Positions 1 to 10,255 of a stretch of 64,000 nt of DNA are shown in pieces. The DNA comes from Excoecaria cochinchinensis. Taxonomy: Eukaryota > Streptophyta > Magnoliopsida > Malpighiales > Euphorbiaceae. Positions within the stretch are counted from its first letter, which is position 1; every line of letters begins with the position of its first letter. The translations under genes and the position numbers were made by a program. The stretch lies in the NCBI GenBank assembly GCA_947683425.1, contig CANTUQ010000119.1:7093001-7157000 (forward strand), given 5' to 3'. Under the pieces are notes generated by a model. That model ran no database searches and was not told where the DNA came from. It was given only the letters and a program-made list of their open reading frames with translations.

Positions 1-873
1 ACCTGATATAGCTGCAGAACCCTGTCGCCTACCTCTAGAAGCCGGACCAGATGATGACTCATCCTGTGGGTTCCTAGATCTCTTACCCGAAGAAGATCCT
101 CCACGAGAAGAACTCCTCCTCTGAGCTCTCTCTCTCATCACAGTCTCAGATAACTCAACTCTCACAGCAGCCTCTACAATCTGATAATAACTAACCTCAG
201 GTATGCACATCAGAGAAATCAAAGCAATCTTCAAAGACTCATTTAACCCTGCCTCGAAATGCTTGCATCTAAAGTCATCAGTCATAACTCCACGTGGGGC
301 ATAGCGAGATAACCTATTGAACTCCTTCTCATAATCTGCTACAGACATAGCCCTTTGTCTCAAACTCAAAAACTGCGCCCATCTCGAATCTCTATAAGTC
401 TGAGTAATGTACTTCTTTGTGAACTCACCCTCAAAGAACTCCCAAGTAATCGGATCCGGTAGCTGAGGATGCCTGGAAACTAATTCCCACCACTCAAAAG
501 CAGACCCCTGCAGAAGAACTAAAGCACACTCTGCCTGCTGGTTGGGAGGACAACGAATCTCTCTCAAAGCACACTTTACCTTGTCTAACCATCTCTCTGC
601 TATCTCAGACTCATTCAAACCAGTGCCATAGAAATCCTCAACTCCTGCCCTTCTCAAATTCTCCATAGGTGCTCTAGGAGCTGTCACTCTCTCCAAAACC
701 CTAGCCATGTCCTGATGCAGTCTGAACATAGCCTCAAAGGGCATGGCTGCGGCCTCGGGCTGGACCCTAGCATGCTGAGCCGACACAGTAACAGAAACAG
801 ACGGATCCACAACTGGAGGATTCACACTCTCGGCGGATTCCTCGAGTGATCCACGAACAGAATTAGAAACCAT
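1..873 (-). CDS. gag: Gag polyprotein, N-terminal part (Tek-1)
   Basis: An open frame runs without a stop from the ATG at 873 to the window edge, about 290 codons. It begins MVSNSVRGSLEES and is nearly identical to the gags at 21302 (Tek-2) and 54402 (Tek-3). Gag forms the virus-like particle in the cytoplasm that packages element RNA. The capsid-type core is recognisable by the aromatic run FEWWELV followed by TWEFFEGEF and YRDSRWAQFLSLRQ. The visible end is the basic linker rich in R, S and G that precedes the CCHC zinc knuckle in the sister copies. The start was chosen because all three copies begin at this Met, about 120 bases downstream of the LTR. Unlike the sisters, this copy keeps CAG where Tek-2 has TAG at 22109 and 22151. 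Whether the rest is intact cannot be seen. Confidence 0.9.
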   Translation of the reverse strand, partial: MVSNSVRGSLEESAESVNPPVVDPSVSVTVSAQHARVQPEAAAMPFEAMFRLHQDMARVLERVTAPRAPMENLRRAGVEDFYGTGLNESEIAERWLDKVKCALREIRCPPNQQAECALVLLQGSAFEWWELVSRHPQLPDPITWEFFEGEFTKKYITQTYRDSRWAQFLSLRQRAMSVADYEKEFNRLSRYAPRGVMTDDFRCKHFEAGLNESLKIALISLMCIPEVSYYQIVEAAVRVELSETVMRERAQRRSSSRGGSSSGKRSRNPQDESSSGPASRGRRQGSAAISG

Positions 874-978
874 CTAAACAAACAAGAAACAACCGTATCA
901 GCCAACACAGAACTAGACACATAAACATCTAAGAAACTCAGAACAATCATAACAACACCCAGAAACGCCTAAACCTAT

Positions 979-990
979 GCTCTGATACCA
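979..990 (-). promoter_or_regulatory. Primer binding site, initiator tRNA-Met type
   Basis: The minus strand reads TGGTATCAGAGC, complementary to the 3' end of plant initiator tRNA-Met and typical of Tekay elements. It lies five bases inside the LTR edge, the same spacing as in Tek-2 and Tek-3. Confidence 0.93.
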
Positions 991-1385
991 CAAACTGTAA
1001 CACCCCCTTCCCATACGTAGGCGATCCCATCCGATAAGGAGTAAGATGCCGTATGAGTCAAGGTGTCACCAAACAATAGTAAAGCAAGACATATATTCAT
1101 TCAAACCAAACATTCAGAAATACAGAATAATTAAAAACTTTACATGCAGAAAGCAAAGGCTGATCATGCATTACTATAATAAACTATTACAATAATGATC
1201 TGATCAACTAGCTGATACAAAATAATATTACATATACAGAATATAGTTACAAAAGCGGAAGCTGATACAAAACTGATACATGAGAGTTCTATACAAAAAG
1301 AATCATCAACTGTTACAAAAATTAAGCCCTACACTAAACTCTTCTGTGTTGGCTTGATGACGGCGACTCTCACAAAGCAAAACGC

Positions 1386-1440
1386 CTTCCGCACCTGCAC
1401 GGGTAAAAACACCGTGCTAAGCGATAAACGCTTAGTGGGG
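1386..1440 (-). promoter_or_regulatory. Conserved double stem-loop in LTR (Tek-1 copy)
   Basis: Two adjacent inverted repeats: CTAAGCG/CGCTTAG, then GCACGG/CCGTGC around a T-rich loop, followed by AGGTGCGGAAG. The same pair occurs in nine chromovirus LTR copies of this window. Its role is unknown; R/U5 processing, polyadenylation or packaging are possible. Confidence 0.6.
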
Positions 1441-2166
1441 AAACACACATAAATAATGGATGGCCATTCACAATGGTCGTCAAGGCATAACACATTCACA
1501 ATGGCAGAATGCAAAGGTTATAACATAATCCATATAAACATGCTCATATTTAGAAGTCATACAATCAGTAACTCATAATCATATCCATTCCAGAATAATC
1601 CAATATATGTTTCATCATTAAACTCATTCAGATAATCCATTCATAGCCAGATCATATCAGAACAATTCCATTAACATTTAAAGAACACCTGCTTACTCTA
1701 GATAGTGGATAACGAGTGTACTGAAGGTACCTTACGGGTACGAATCGAATACTGAGGGTACCTCACAGGTACAAATCAAATATTATTTTAATTATCAAAA
1801 CATGTTATTCAAATACTGAGGGGACCTTAAACAAGATCCTAATACTGAAGGTTTCGCGAGGAACCAAACGGGGACCTGATCGGGGTCCAAACTGAACTGA
1901 GGGCTGCAGCTAAGGACTCTATTAGGCATCCCTAACTATCCACTTACTCGACTCTAGCAGGTTATGCGTCATTCAAATCACAATTCAGAGTACGGAATAT
2001 AATTCATCAGAAATTCATGGTATCATTTACATCAAAGCATATAAAATTATGGCACGTATCATATCGCAATATAAATCCATTCAGAAGAAACACCAAATTC
2101 ATTTCTGAGTCAAAATCCGGGAAATTTCGGAAACAGGGCTGAACGGGGTAACGGGTGAGGTTGGCT

Positions 2167-2556
2167 GGTCACGTGTCGTGACTGGCCTCCTCACAGGGCA
2201 GGTCACGAGTCGTGACTGTGGGTCACGTCTCGTGACTTACTCTGTCCCTCGCAGATCACGCGATGTGATCTCGCTGATCACGCGTTCGATCAAGCCGATC
2301 ACGAGTCGTGACTGGGAGTCACGTCTCGTGACTGGCTTCTTTGAGACAGGTCACGCGTGACTGTGTCCTGTGACTCTCCCTCAGGCCGGTCACGAGTCGT
2401 GACTGGGAGTCACGTCTCGTGACTGGCTTCCTCGGTTGGTCACGAGTTGCGACAGGCAGTCACAACTCGTGACTGGCATCATTCAGACAGGTCACGAGTC
2501 GTGACATAAAGTCACGTCTCGTGACTTGCCTCTCTCTTTGGTAGTCACGCGACAGC
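2167..2556 (-). repeat. Palindrome array in Tek-1 LTR (GTCACG-N3-CGTGAC)
   Basis: About ten copies or near-copies of GTCACG-N3-CGTGAC and half sites are packed into 390 bases, for example GTCACGAGTCGTGAC at 2202-2216. Variants with both ends changed (GATCACGCGATGTGATC near 2256) keep the symmetry. Similar arrays occupy the same LTR position in Tek-2 and Tek-3. Confidence 0.85.
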
Positions 2557-3472
2557 CAACAAAACGGGAATTTCTCTACTGTAACCCGATTTTCCAGAAT
2601 TTCCCAGATCTCAGAATCAATTCCAAATTTGATTCAAAACGAATTAAACCTGACCTTACCTTCTGGGAAACATCCCAAACAATATAAGCAACAGATATCC
2701 AACCCAGTTTCAACATTTAATCAACCATATCAGGAATATATGCAATCAAGTTCATCAAGAACATAAACCCTAGAAATTTACAGTAAACTCATAATCACAC
2801 AAATCACAATCAAAAATTCCCAAACCTGAAATCTAATCTTCTCTTCACTTAGTCCCACTGCTCCCAGCAATCTCTTTGCCTTTGGGATCGCGTGGAGCCT
2901 CAGCTAAACACAAATATACAATAATGCAACCCTAAATTAAACCTAAACTCAAGGAAGAAGAAGATGAAAATTACAGTAAGACAAAGACAAAGATACACAC
3001 TAACCAAATTAGAAGATGCAAGGAGAGATTAACTCCACTAATTCAAGCTTGAATCCAAACCACAATTCTTAGAGTAAAGAAAATGAAGAAGAAGAAGGTG
3101 AGTGAAGAAGAAAACGTAAATCTGACTATTTCCTTTCTTTCATTCCCTTTTCTTTTTCTTTTCTTTGCCCTAAGCATGTGTCCAATTCCTATTGGTGAAG
3201 CTAACCACTCACACTAAACTAGAATACACTACACACACTCTACACACTCCTAATTAAACACCCTACAATGGTATAATCAAGTGCACACAAATGTAACTCA
3301 ATTAATTCACACCTTAATGCCATGTATGCACCCACGTACTAACAAAACCCCAAAAACATACATTTTACTAAAATACCCTTATGAAATGCCGAACACACGC
3401 GAATGCTTACACATACAGACAGATAGACAGACAGATAGGCTCATTCTACTAGGGGGCAAATGGGGTGTGACA

Positions 3473-4589
3473 GATGGTGCTTGCGGAGCTCTACTTCTAT
3501 CTCGGTTGCTTCGAGTCACATTGGATCTTCCTCCACCTGGCGTACTTTCTTGTAGACTCTTGTCCTCTTGTCGATCAGGGCAACTTGCAAACCGATGCTC
3601 CATACTCCCGCACTTAAAGCATGCACCAGTAATCTTGCGACATGTACCCCAATGGTACCTATGACAATGCTCACACTCCGGTGCTCGATTTCCCTTACTA
3701 CCTTGTGGGGCCACACTCCCTACTTGTGAAGGCACTTGAACAGTCCCTCTATTTCCTTGTCCAACTGGAGCACCTTTGGGTTTCTTGTTACTAGCAACTC
3801 CATCATCTGGTGCTCTTCTCTTCTGTGCTATATTTTGCTTTGCCATCTCAAATTCCTCTAACTTTATAGCAGTAGCTACTAGTTGATAATCTCCAACCGG
3901 ATGCATAACGGACATCACCGATAAAGGGCCTCGAATTACTTCTCTTAATCCCTCTTAGAAGTTTCTACACCTAAACTAATCCGTCATCAAAGGTTGGGGC
4001 ACATACTTGCTCAACTGACTAAACTCCTTTTCATATTCACTTACTGTCATACCTCGCTGTTTAAGACTAATGAACTCTCTCCACATGGCTTCTCGGTAGG
4101 CCTTTGTCACATATGTCTATTCAAATTCTTGCTTGAAGAATTCCCATGTCAATTCAGCTGGTCACTGGGGGTTTCGCATGACAAGCTCCCACCAGTCATA
4201 TACCGGTCCTTGAAGCAATGACACTGCACATAATACCCTCTGATTTGCGAGACAGTTGATCTCTTGCAAGATCCGACCAACCCTCTGTATCCAAAATTCA
4301 GCCACATCTGATTGGTCCAATGCAGTTCCATGGAAATCTTCTGCTCCTCTTTTCCTTAGCAACTCAGTTGGAGCCTTAGGAGCAGTCAACCTATCTACCA
4401 CTTGCAGTATCCCCCTTGTACTAACGCTGGATCAAAACCAACTCCCCTATTTGCACCCACACCTGGTGAAGGTTCCTGTGCATGCCTATCCTATCCGAAC
4501 GGATCACCTCCTCCGACCGGATTATCTCTTCGAACCATATTGACACTGTCCAATGTGTCGCCCATATGCTCACTTGGATCCGACTCCAT
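3473..4589 (-). pseudogene. gag: Decayed gag of Reg-1 (Tekay-related gypsy family), truncated by Tek-1
   Basis: The likely start is the ATG at 4589 (MESDPSEHMGDT), matching the start of Reg-2 gag at 33384. Conserved pieces include VDRLTAPKAPTELL and LLQGPVYDWWELV (4401-4162) and the zinc-knuckle region CFKCGSMEHRFASCP, preceded by the cysteine/histidine run ECEHCHRYHWGTC (frame open 3918 to 3473). Frameshifts and stops lie between these blocks, for example after RNPQ near 4162 and several in 3920-4160. The protein would have been the particle protein of a gypsy element. The frame ends abruptly at 3473, where Tek-1 has inserted just after the residues APQAPS; Reg-2 continues beyond this point. 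This copy is clearly dead and is more decayed than Reg-2. Confidence 0.88.
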
Positions 4590-4707
4590 ATTAACACTAC
4601 ACAACACAAGACATCTGCATTAGGCCACGACACAAAATTGACTCACATGCATAGACTCGACTCTTCACTCAAACAATCACAACATAACCCAGAACCACCA
4701 AACCTGG

Positions 4708-4719
4708 GCTCTGATACCA
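4708..4719 (-). promoter_or_regulatory. Primer binding site of Reg-1
   Basis: TGGTATCAGAGC on the minus strand, six bases from the LTR edge at 4726; same tRNA-Met type as the Tekay copies. Confidence 0.88.
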
Positions 4720-4725
4720 CTTAAA

Positions 4726-5176
4726 TGTAACACCCTCCAATGCCCCCGTTTGGAAGGACGCTGGGGAACGCTACAAACATACATATAAGCACATATACTA
4801 GCTTATTAACATATGCCTATACTCACATAACACCAAATAATAAAGATATTTAATCGAAATATAGCAAATCCTTATACATACATCATATCAATATCGTTTT
4901 ACAAAAAGGCTTGTAAGCATATACATATACAAAAAATATAACTGCTCAATTACAGAAGTTACATTTTGCTATGAACAAGCCATGAACAAAATAACAGCGG
5001 AAGACACAAAAATAAACTCCATCCAAAAAGACTTCTAGTGGCCGACCTGCAGATGTCTGACTCCAAACCGAACTTGCCACTTACACGGGGCAAAGAACCC
5101 GTGTTAAGTGATAACGCTTAGTGGGAGGAACCAAAACAAACGAAAATACGCATATACAATATTTACAACAACAACA
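4726..5176 (-). repeat. Truncated LTR of Reg-1
   Basis: Begins TGTAACACCCTCC on the plus strand next to the primer binding site and resembles the start of the Reg-2 LTRs. It carries the double stem-loop at 5075-5128 in the variant ACACGGG/CCCGTGT, so both arms have changed together relative to GCACGG/CCGTGC. Similarity stops near 5176, where a plus-oriented LTR fragment begins. The exact break was set by eye. Confidence 0.72.
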
Positions 5177-6122
5177 CCTCCTGGTTTCAGTTTGAGTCTT
5201 CTTTTATGCTTTCGATATTTAGTTTTTGAACTTGTGATGTTTTTATAATTATGCATGGACAATTTTATGAATTATATGAATGTGAATTGATGAATTATGC
5301 ATGATCTACAAGAGTCAATAAGTGGATGAATAGGCATGCCTATAGAGTTCAGTTAGCTGCAGCCATGCATATGCATTTTGGACCCTGATTAGGTCCCTGT
5401 TTGGATCCTCGTGATCCCTTTTAAACTTTAATCTTGTTTAAGATTCCATGCGAAAATATTTGAAACAAAAAGAAAAGAATAATTTTATACCCTTGGGTAT
5501 CCATGCGTTTTGAATGAATATGCATTACTCGCTATCCACTATTTGGAATAAGCAGGTTTATTGTATTCAGGTGTTATAATTCAGTTCAGTATGAATAATT
5601 GTGTGACTAATGATGTTGACATCTTGGATATGATGAATTATTTATTTAGAACTGATTTTTAATATGTGCCATGTGCATGTGATTTGTTTCTGATGTCCAC
5701 TGTGAGTGGCCGTTTTTCATTATATTTTCCCCACTAAGCGTATTCACTTAGCACGGGTGTTTCATCCGTGCGGGTGTGGAAGTGGTTAGAGATTTTGGGC
5801 AGGGTGATCCATTTCAGCAGGGCCAACACAACTAGGAGAGAGAGATTTTCTAGTACAGGATTGTACTTTTTGTATATGTATTAGTTTAAACATTTTGCAA
5901 TGATGACTCATGATGTAAACTCTACTTTTGTATTTTGATATGTAAAGACTAACATGTAAATTAATTAAATATCATACTCTTACTTTACCATATTTGAATG
6001 AATGATTCGTAAATTTATTTGCTTTGTATGAGGTCTTGCGTCACGTGACAACCCTTATCTATCAGGGACCTTCATCCTCTGCGAGGGATGAGGATCCCTA
6101 CGTATAGGTAAGGGGTGTTACA
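5177..6122 (+). repeat. LTR fragment of a further Tekay-related family, 3' part
   Basis: The plus strand ends with GGTAAGGGGTGTTACA at 6122, the LTR 3' end of this superfamily. It carries the blocks seen in Tek LTRs: ATAGGCATGCCTATAGAG near 5330, GGTCCCTGTTTGGATCC near 5390, and the double stem-loop at 5729-5785. The 5' part is missing and no primer binding site follows, so this is a truncated or recombined LTR. The Athila-type element inserted 21 bases downstream. Confidence 0.7.
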
Positions 6123-6143
6123 GTAAAAGTGTAAAATGAGGAT

Positions 6144-7661
6144 TGATAGGAGCTAAATTGAAGTATAATTTAGTATTTATTTTGTGTGAGTTTATGTAAT
6201 TAATCATGTAATTGTTTGTAAAATTTAATGTGATGTGTTAGATTATGTTTATTTGTATCAGTTGAGTTTTTATGTTGATTATCTGTGTTTTTAGGCGAAG
6301 AAATGAAGAGAAGAGTAAATAAAACGAGCAAGTCACGAGAGAGGAGCAGGTCACGCCACGCACAAGGAGTCACGTGACGTGAGCATGGGTGACAAGACGT
6401 GACTGGAGAAGAAGAACAAAGAAGAAGGAGGAAAAGAAGAGAAGGACTGAGAGAGAGGAAGTCACGCGATGTGAGCAACGGTCACGCGACGTGACGAGAA
6501 GCCAGGAAAGAAGAGGAGGAGGCGAGACAAGGCGAGACATGAGTGCCAGTCACGCCACACACGCGAAGAGTCACGCCTTGATGGGAGGTAACGTCCCGTG
6601 ACTGGCCAGAGAGGGAAGAGAAAACCGAGAGAAATAAGAAAAGAAGAAAATGGGCAAGTGCGTTCTGTCGCGATCGCAACAGAGACGACCGTTGGGCAGT
6701 TTTGAGCCAAAAGACACATGAAAAGTCACTCTCTTTAACCAAACTTTGCAACCATTATCAAGGGACATATCTAAGAGACATGATCTTTAAATTATTATGT
6801 ATAAATATGTAGTTTAACTGTAATTTTAGGGGGATGATTAAATTTTTTAGTTAAGTAATTTTTCTGTATTTTGCAAGACAGAATTTTCTTAATAAAATTT
6901 CTATTTAGTTTTATGATTTGAAGAAGAAGATCAAGGAGAAGGAAAATTTATTTTCAAGAGATTGAGAAAAGGGTTGAAAGGCTTCTATCTTATTCTCTTA
7001 TTTTTAATTCTTCTCCAATATTTCTATAAATATCATTTTAATGAATTTGCATATTATAATTCTTTCTAAAACTATCTACTTTCATATTCTTTCATTGTAG
7101 ATTCTCTATTAATATCTTTTGCATGATCTTTACAAGTTAAAGTAATTCGAGAGTTTGCTTTATCTGACATTTAATAGAGATTCATTATTAAGGTATATTT
7201 TGAGAAATTGGTATATTGAAATAATTGCTATAGGTTAGTGTTTATTCTTAAAATATGTAATTAGAAACCTCTAATTCATTAATGAAAATTGTGAGTTAGA
7301 ATTTTAATTATATGTTTTAGGCATTTTAATTCATGTCGAGAGAGTGAGTTAAAAGTTTATTCTAACTTGGCTTGCATAAAAAGATGAAAGATGTTAATCT
7401 AAATGATGGAATCAAGTTCATTGTTTTTAATTCTTCATGATTTATTTTATCTTCTTTTGACTATCATTAACTAGGTATATTTAGTTTACATGTTAGATTA
7501 GATTAAAACCAACTCTACCATTAATTAATCATTGTAAACAAGATTAAAATCAATTAGTAATAGTGTGTAAAAACGTTCCTCGTGGGATCGACATTCTTAA
7601 GTACTATTGCGGTACACCATATACTTGCGGTATAATTAGCATCTATAGAAAACCATAAACA
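6144..7661 (+). repeat. 5' LTR of the Athila-type element (1518 bp)
   Basis: Starts TGATAGGAGCTAAATTG and ends CCATAAACA. It is nearly identical to 12460-13984. It contains the palindrome cluster at 6332-6605 and a degenerate TGTCGCGATCGCGACA palindrome at 6666-6681. The purine-rich ORFs inside are shadows. Confidence 0.95.
6332..6605 (+). repeat. Palindrome cluster in Athila-type 5' LTR
   Basis: Contains GTCACGCGACGTGAC at 6481-6495, GTCACGTGACGTGAG near 6370 and several TCACG or CGTGA half sites. The 6-3-6 palindrome is the same as in the unrelated Tekay LTRs. The 3' LTR copy lies at 12648-12910. Confidence 0.8.
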
Positions 7662-7667
7662 AGTTTT

Positions 7668-7685
7668 TGGCACCGTTGCCGGGGA
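7668..7685 (+). promoter_or_regulatory. Primer binding site, Athila type
   Basis: TGGCACCGTTGCCGGGGA, six bases downstream of the 5' LTR. This is the usual Athila site (TGGCGCCGTTGCCGGGGA, tRNA-Asp type in the literature) with one difference. Confidence 0.92.
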
Positions 7686-7813
7686 GCGGTTGTTTGCCAT
7701 TATAAAAATTGATTTATGATTTTGGATTACAATATTTTGTTTTGTTTTAATTTGTTTGTATGTTTAAATTAATTTTGTGTTTTGTTTTTGTTTTTACAGG
7801 ATTTTGAAAGTTC

Positions 7814-9185
7814 ATGCCTAGTACAAGGAGTTCTTTAGAAGAGCTTGAGCCTTTAAATCCTGAAATTGAAAGATTTTTGTCAAGTAACCAGAAGTCCAAT
7901 AAGAAAAAGAACAAGGATAAGAGACCAATTATCATGGCTGACGAAAATCCACCAAGATTGATGGACTTTGCCACACCTGCTTTGAGTGGTGCTCAACAAG
8001 GAGTGGTAAGACCAACGGTAAATGCCAATCAATTTGAAATTAAGCCTTCATTATTACAAATGATTCAAAATAGTATTCAATTTTATGGTTTGGCAAATGA
8101 GGATCCAAATGCTCATTTGGCAAACTTTCTTGAGATTTGTGATACCTTAAAGATAAATGGGGTTTCGGCTGATGCAATCAAGCTTAGGCTTTTTCCATTC
8201 ACTTTGAAGGATAAAGCAAAGGATTGGTTCAATTCATTGACAAGGGGTTCTATAACTACTGGGGATCAATTGGCCCAAGCATTTTTATCAAAATATTTTC
8301 CATTGGCCAAAACCGCAAAAATCATAAAGGATATCACTACATTTGTTCAAAATGAAAATGAATCATTATATGAGGCTTGGGAAAGATTCAAGGAATTACA
8401 AAGGATGTGTCCACACCATAACTTGCCAAGAGAGTTGTTGATGCAAACATTTTATAATGGTGTAAATCCTACTACAAGGGGGACTATTGATGCTGCTGCT
8501 GGAGGTTCTTTGATGAGAAAAACAATTGATGCAGCATATGAGCTATTGGAAGAGATGGCAATGAACAACTGTATGTGGCCTCCTGAAAGAGTAAGGGAGT
8601 ATAATAATTCTCATGCTAGGGGGGTACATTCAGTAGATTCTATGGTTGCATTACAAGCCCAAATTGAAGCATTGAATCATAGAGTAAATAGTCTAAGTGT
8701 GGGTGGTAATTCATCAAATGCATGCAATGTTTGTGGTCAACAAGGACATAAGAGTGATAATTGTAATTTAGGCATGGTTAATAAGGAAGAACAAGTTAAT
8801 TTTCTTCAAAGCCAAGGTCGTGGAAATCCTTATTCTAACACCTATAACCCTGGTTGGAGAAACCATCCTAACCTTTCATGGGGGAATAATAATGTTAACA
8901 ACCAAAATAGAGGTGTAGGATACCAACAGCCACAAGATAGGTTTGGGGCTTTTGAGGTTAAAATTGATAAGTTTATTGAAGAAATTAATTATAAGATGCA
9001 TTCTCAAGATGAAAGTCAAAAGAAACTTGAAGAAAAAAATTGATCAAATTGCTAAAAATCATGCTGCCACTATTCATAATCTTGAGGTTCAAATAGGTCA
9101 ACTTGCTAATTCCCTACCTTCTAGAAATTTAGGGTGCCTTCCAAGTAATACTGAGGAGAATCCTAGGGAGCACATTAAGCCATGA
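7814..9185 (+). pseudogene. gag: Athila gag with one frameshift
   Basis: The first 409 codons (7814-9043) are open and typical of Athila gag: an N-terminal MPSTRSS, then the capsid-type core with KLRLFPFTLKDKAKDWF (about residues 123-139) and AWERFKELQRMCPHHNLP (about 192-209), then a zinc knuckle C-x2-C-x4-H-x4-C (CNVCGQQGHKSDNC, about residue 305). At 9033-9042 a run of seven A shifts the frame; the next frame continues with DQIAKNHAATIHNLEVQIG and ends at 9185. That tail is the heptad-like segment normally found at the Athila gag/pol boundary, so one inserted base most likely broke a single protein. A slippery run used for programmed shifting is possible but less likely, since no pol follows. 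The start lies about 128 bases after the primer binding site. Confidence 0.92.
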
Positions 9186-10255
9186 TATATCTAGTTCTTT
9201 TATTTAGGTTACTTTGTTATATTTTCTTTTTAAATTTATTGTGCTTTGTTTTAGATTAGTTTAGCTAGTTTTATTTTTTGTAATTTAGATTTTTATGCTA
9301 AGAAAACAATTGTTTTTAAATTTTTAATTAATTTAGTAAGATGAAGATTTGATTAATAAATATATAAAAAAAATTAAATAGAAAAAAAATGTGTGTTTTG
9401 CAGACGTTGCTTCTGTCGCGATCGCGACAAGTATTGCAATCGCGACAGAACGCGATTTTGGCAGGGCTCGCGAGTCGTGACGTTGCTTCACGCGACGTGA
9501 CGGTCTGAGGATTTCGTTTGATGGACTTCGCCCAGGTAAGTGAAGAGCGTCACGAGTCGTGACGTTGCTTCACGTGACGTGACGCCTTATGTGGAGAATA
9601 GGTACGTTTTAAATGTTTTCTTTTCTTTTCTTGTTTTACTTATTATTTTTATATTATTTTGTTTTGTTTTGCTTTCTTTTCTACTTTAGATGATTTAATT
9701 TCAATTACATTAACTTAATTTTACCATTTAGGAATTAAAACACAGAAAAAGAAGAATTAAAAGCGGGAACTTAAAATTTAAAACCCTAAAGTCGTGACTT
9801 TTCATTTTATTCCTTTTCTACTTCAGTTTTCTCTTAGTTTTATTTTGCCCAGCGCCGGTCACGAGTTACAGACCTTAAGTAGCCATCTTTCCTTTCTTCT
9901 TCTTCTTTTTCTTCCATAGAGAAATTTCGAACTTCCATCCTCTGTTTTCCTTTCGTTATTCTAGTTCTACATTTTAGCATTGTGTTTCTCTTCTCTTTTC
10001 TTCAAAAGATTGACTTAGGGATTTCAGGTTTTGCATTCTCTTTACAGGTTTGTCAGTTTATTTTCATTTTTCTTTTCTTCTTTCCCCTAACACATTTAAT
10101 TTTGGCATTTGCATAACTAAATCACATTTCGTTTGTAGTTATTCTTTGTTCTTTTCAGTTTTCCTTTCATGTATTTGGTTTTGTTAATTTCTTCTATTGT
10201 TTTCAGATTTACTTCCCTTTAGTTTTCATTCTCTGTTTACCCAACACAATCAAAT
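9186..10255 (+). other. Non-coding spacer replacing pol
   Basis: AT-rich sequence with no coding potential for pol. At 9409-9600 it holds TGTCGCGATCGCGACA (9414-9429), TTCACGCGACGTGAC, GTCACGAGTCGTGAC (9549-9563) and TTCACGTGACGTGAC, the same palindromes as in the LTRs. A further half site, GTCACGAG, lies near 9859. From 9880 the spacer is pyrimidine-rich and runs into the second ORF. Confidence 0.75.

Larger units (their letters stand above)
1..3472 (-). mobile_element. Tek-1: Tekay-type Ty3/gypsy chromovirus, partial at window edge
   Basis: Reading leftwards on the minus strand, this holds a complete 5' LTR (3472 to 996), a 5-base gap, a primer binding site for initiator tRNA-Met (990-979), a short leader and the start of gag (873 to 1). 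The rest lies outside the window. The element sits inside the gag of Reg-1: the homology to Reg-1 gag begins directly at 3473, so GATGG at 3473-3477 is the expected target duplication, whose partner is off-window. The family is the same as Tek-2 and Tek-3, judged by near-identical gag and LTR. Seen: LTR ends TGTAACACCC and GGGTGTGACA on the plus strand. Confidence 0.93.
996..3472 (-). repeat. 5' LTR of Tek-1 (2477 bp)
   Basis: Bounded by TGTAACACCC and GGGTGTGACA on the plus strand. It contains the conserved double stem-loop (1386-1440), the block with GGCATCCCTAACTATCCAC near 1926, and the palindrome array at 2167-2556. It matches the Tek-3 LTRs along its length with scattered substitutions and small indels. 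The ORFs inside it are short and not shared between copies, so none is called as a gene. Confidence 0.93.

Noticed and set aside
6200..6768. ORFs inside the Athila-type LTR, repeated at 12516-13091
   Set aside because: They are in LTR sequence, on the strand opposite the element, and translate purine-rich and palindromic DNA; the two LTR copies differ in ORF structure.
7668..7685. tRNA-like sequences at the primer binding sites
   Set aside because: Only 12-18 bases match tRNA 3' ends, as expected for primer sites; no cloverleaf is present.
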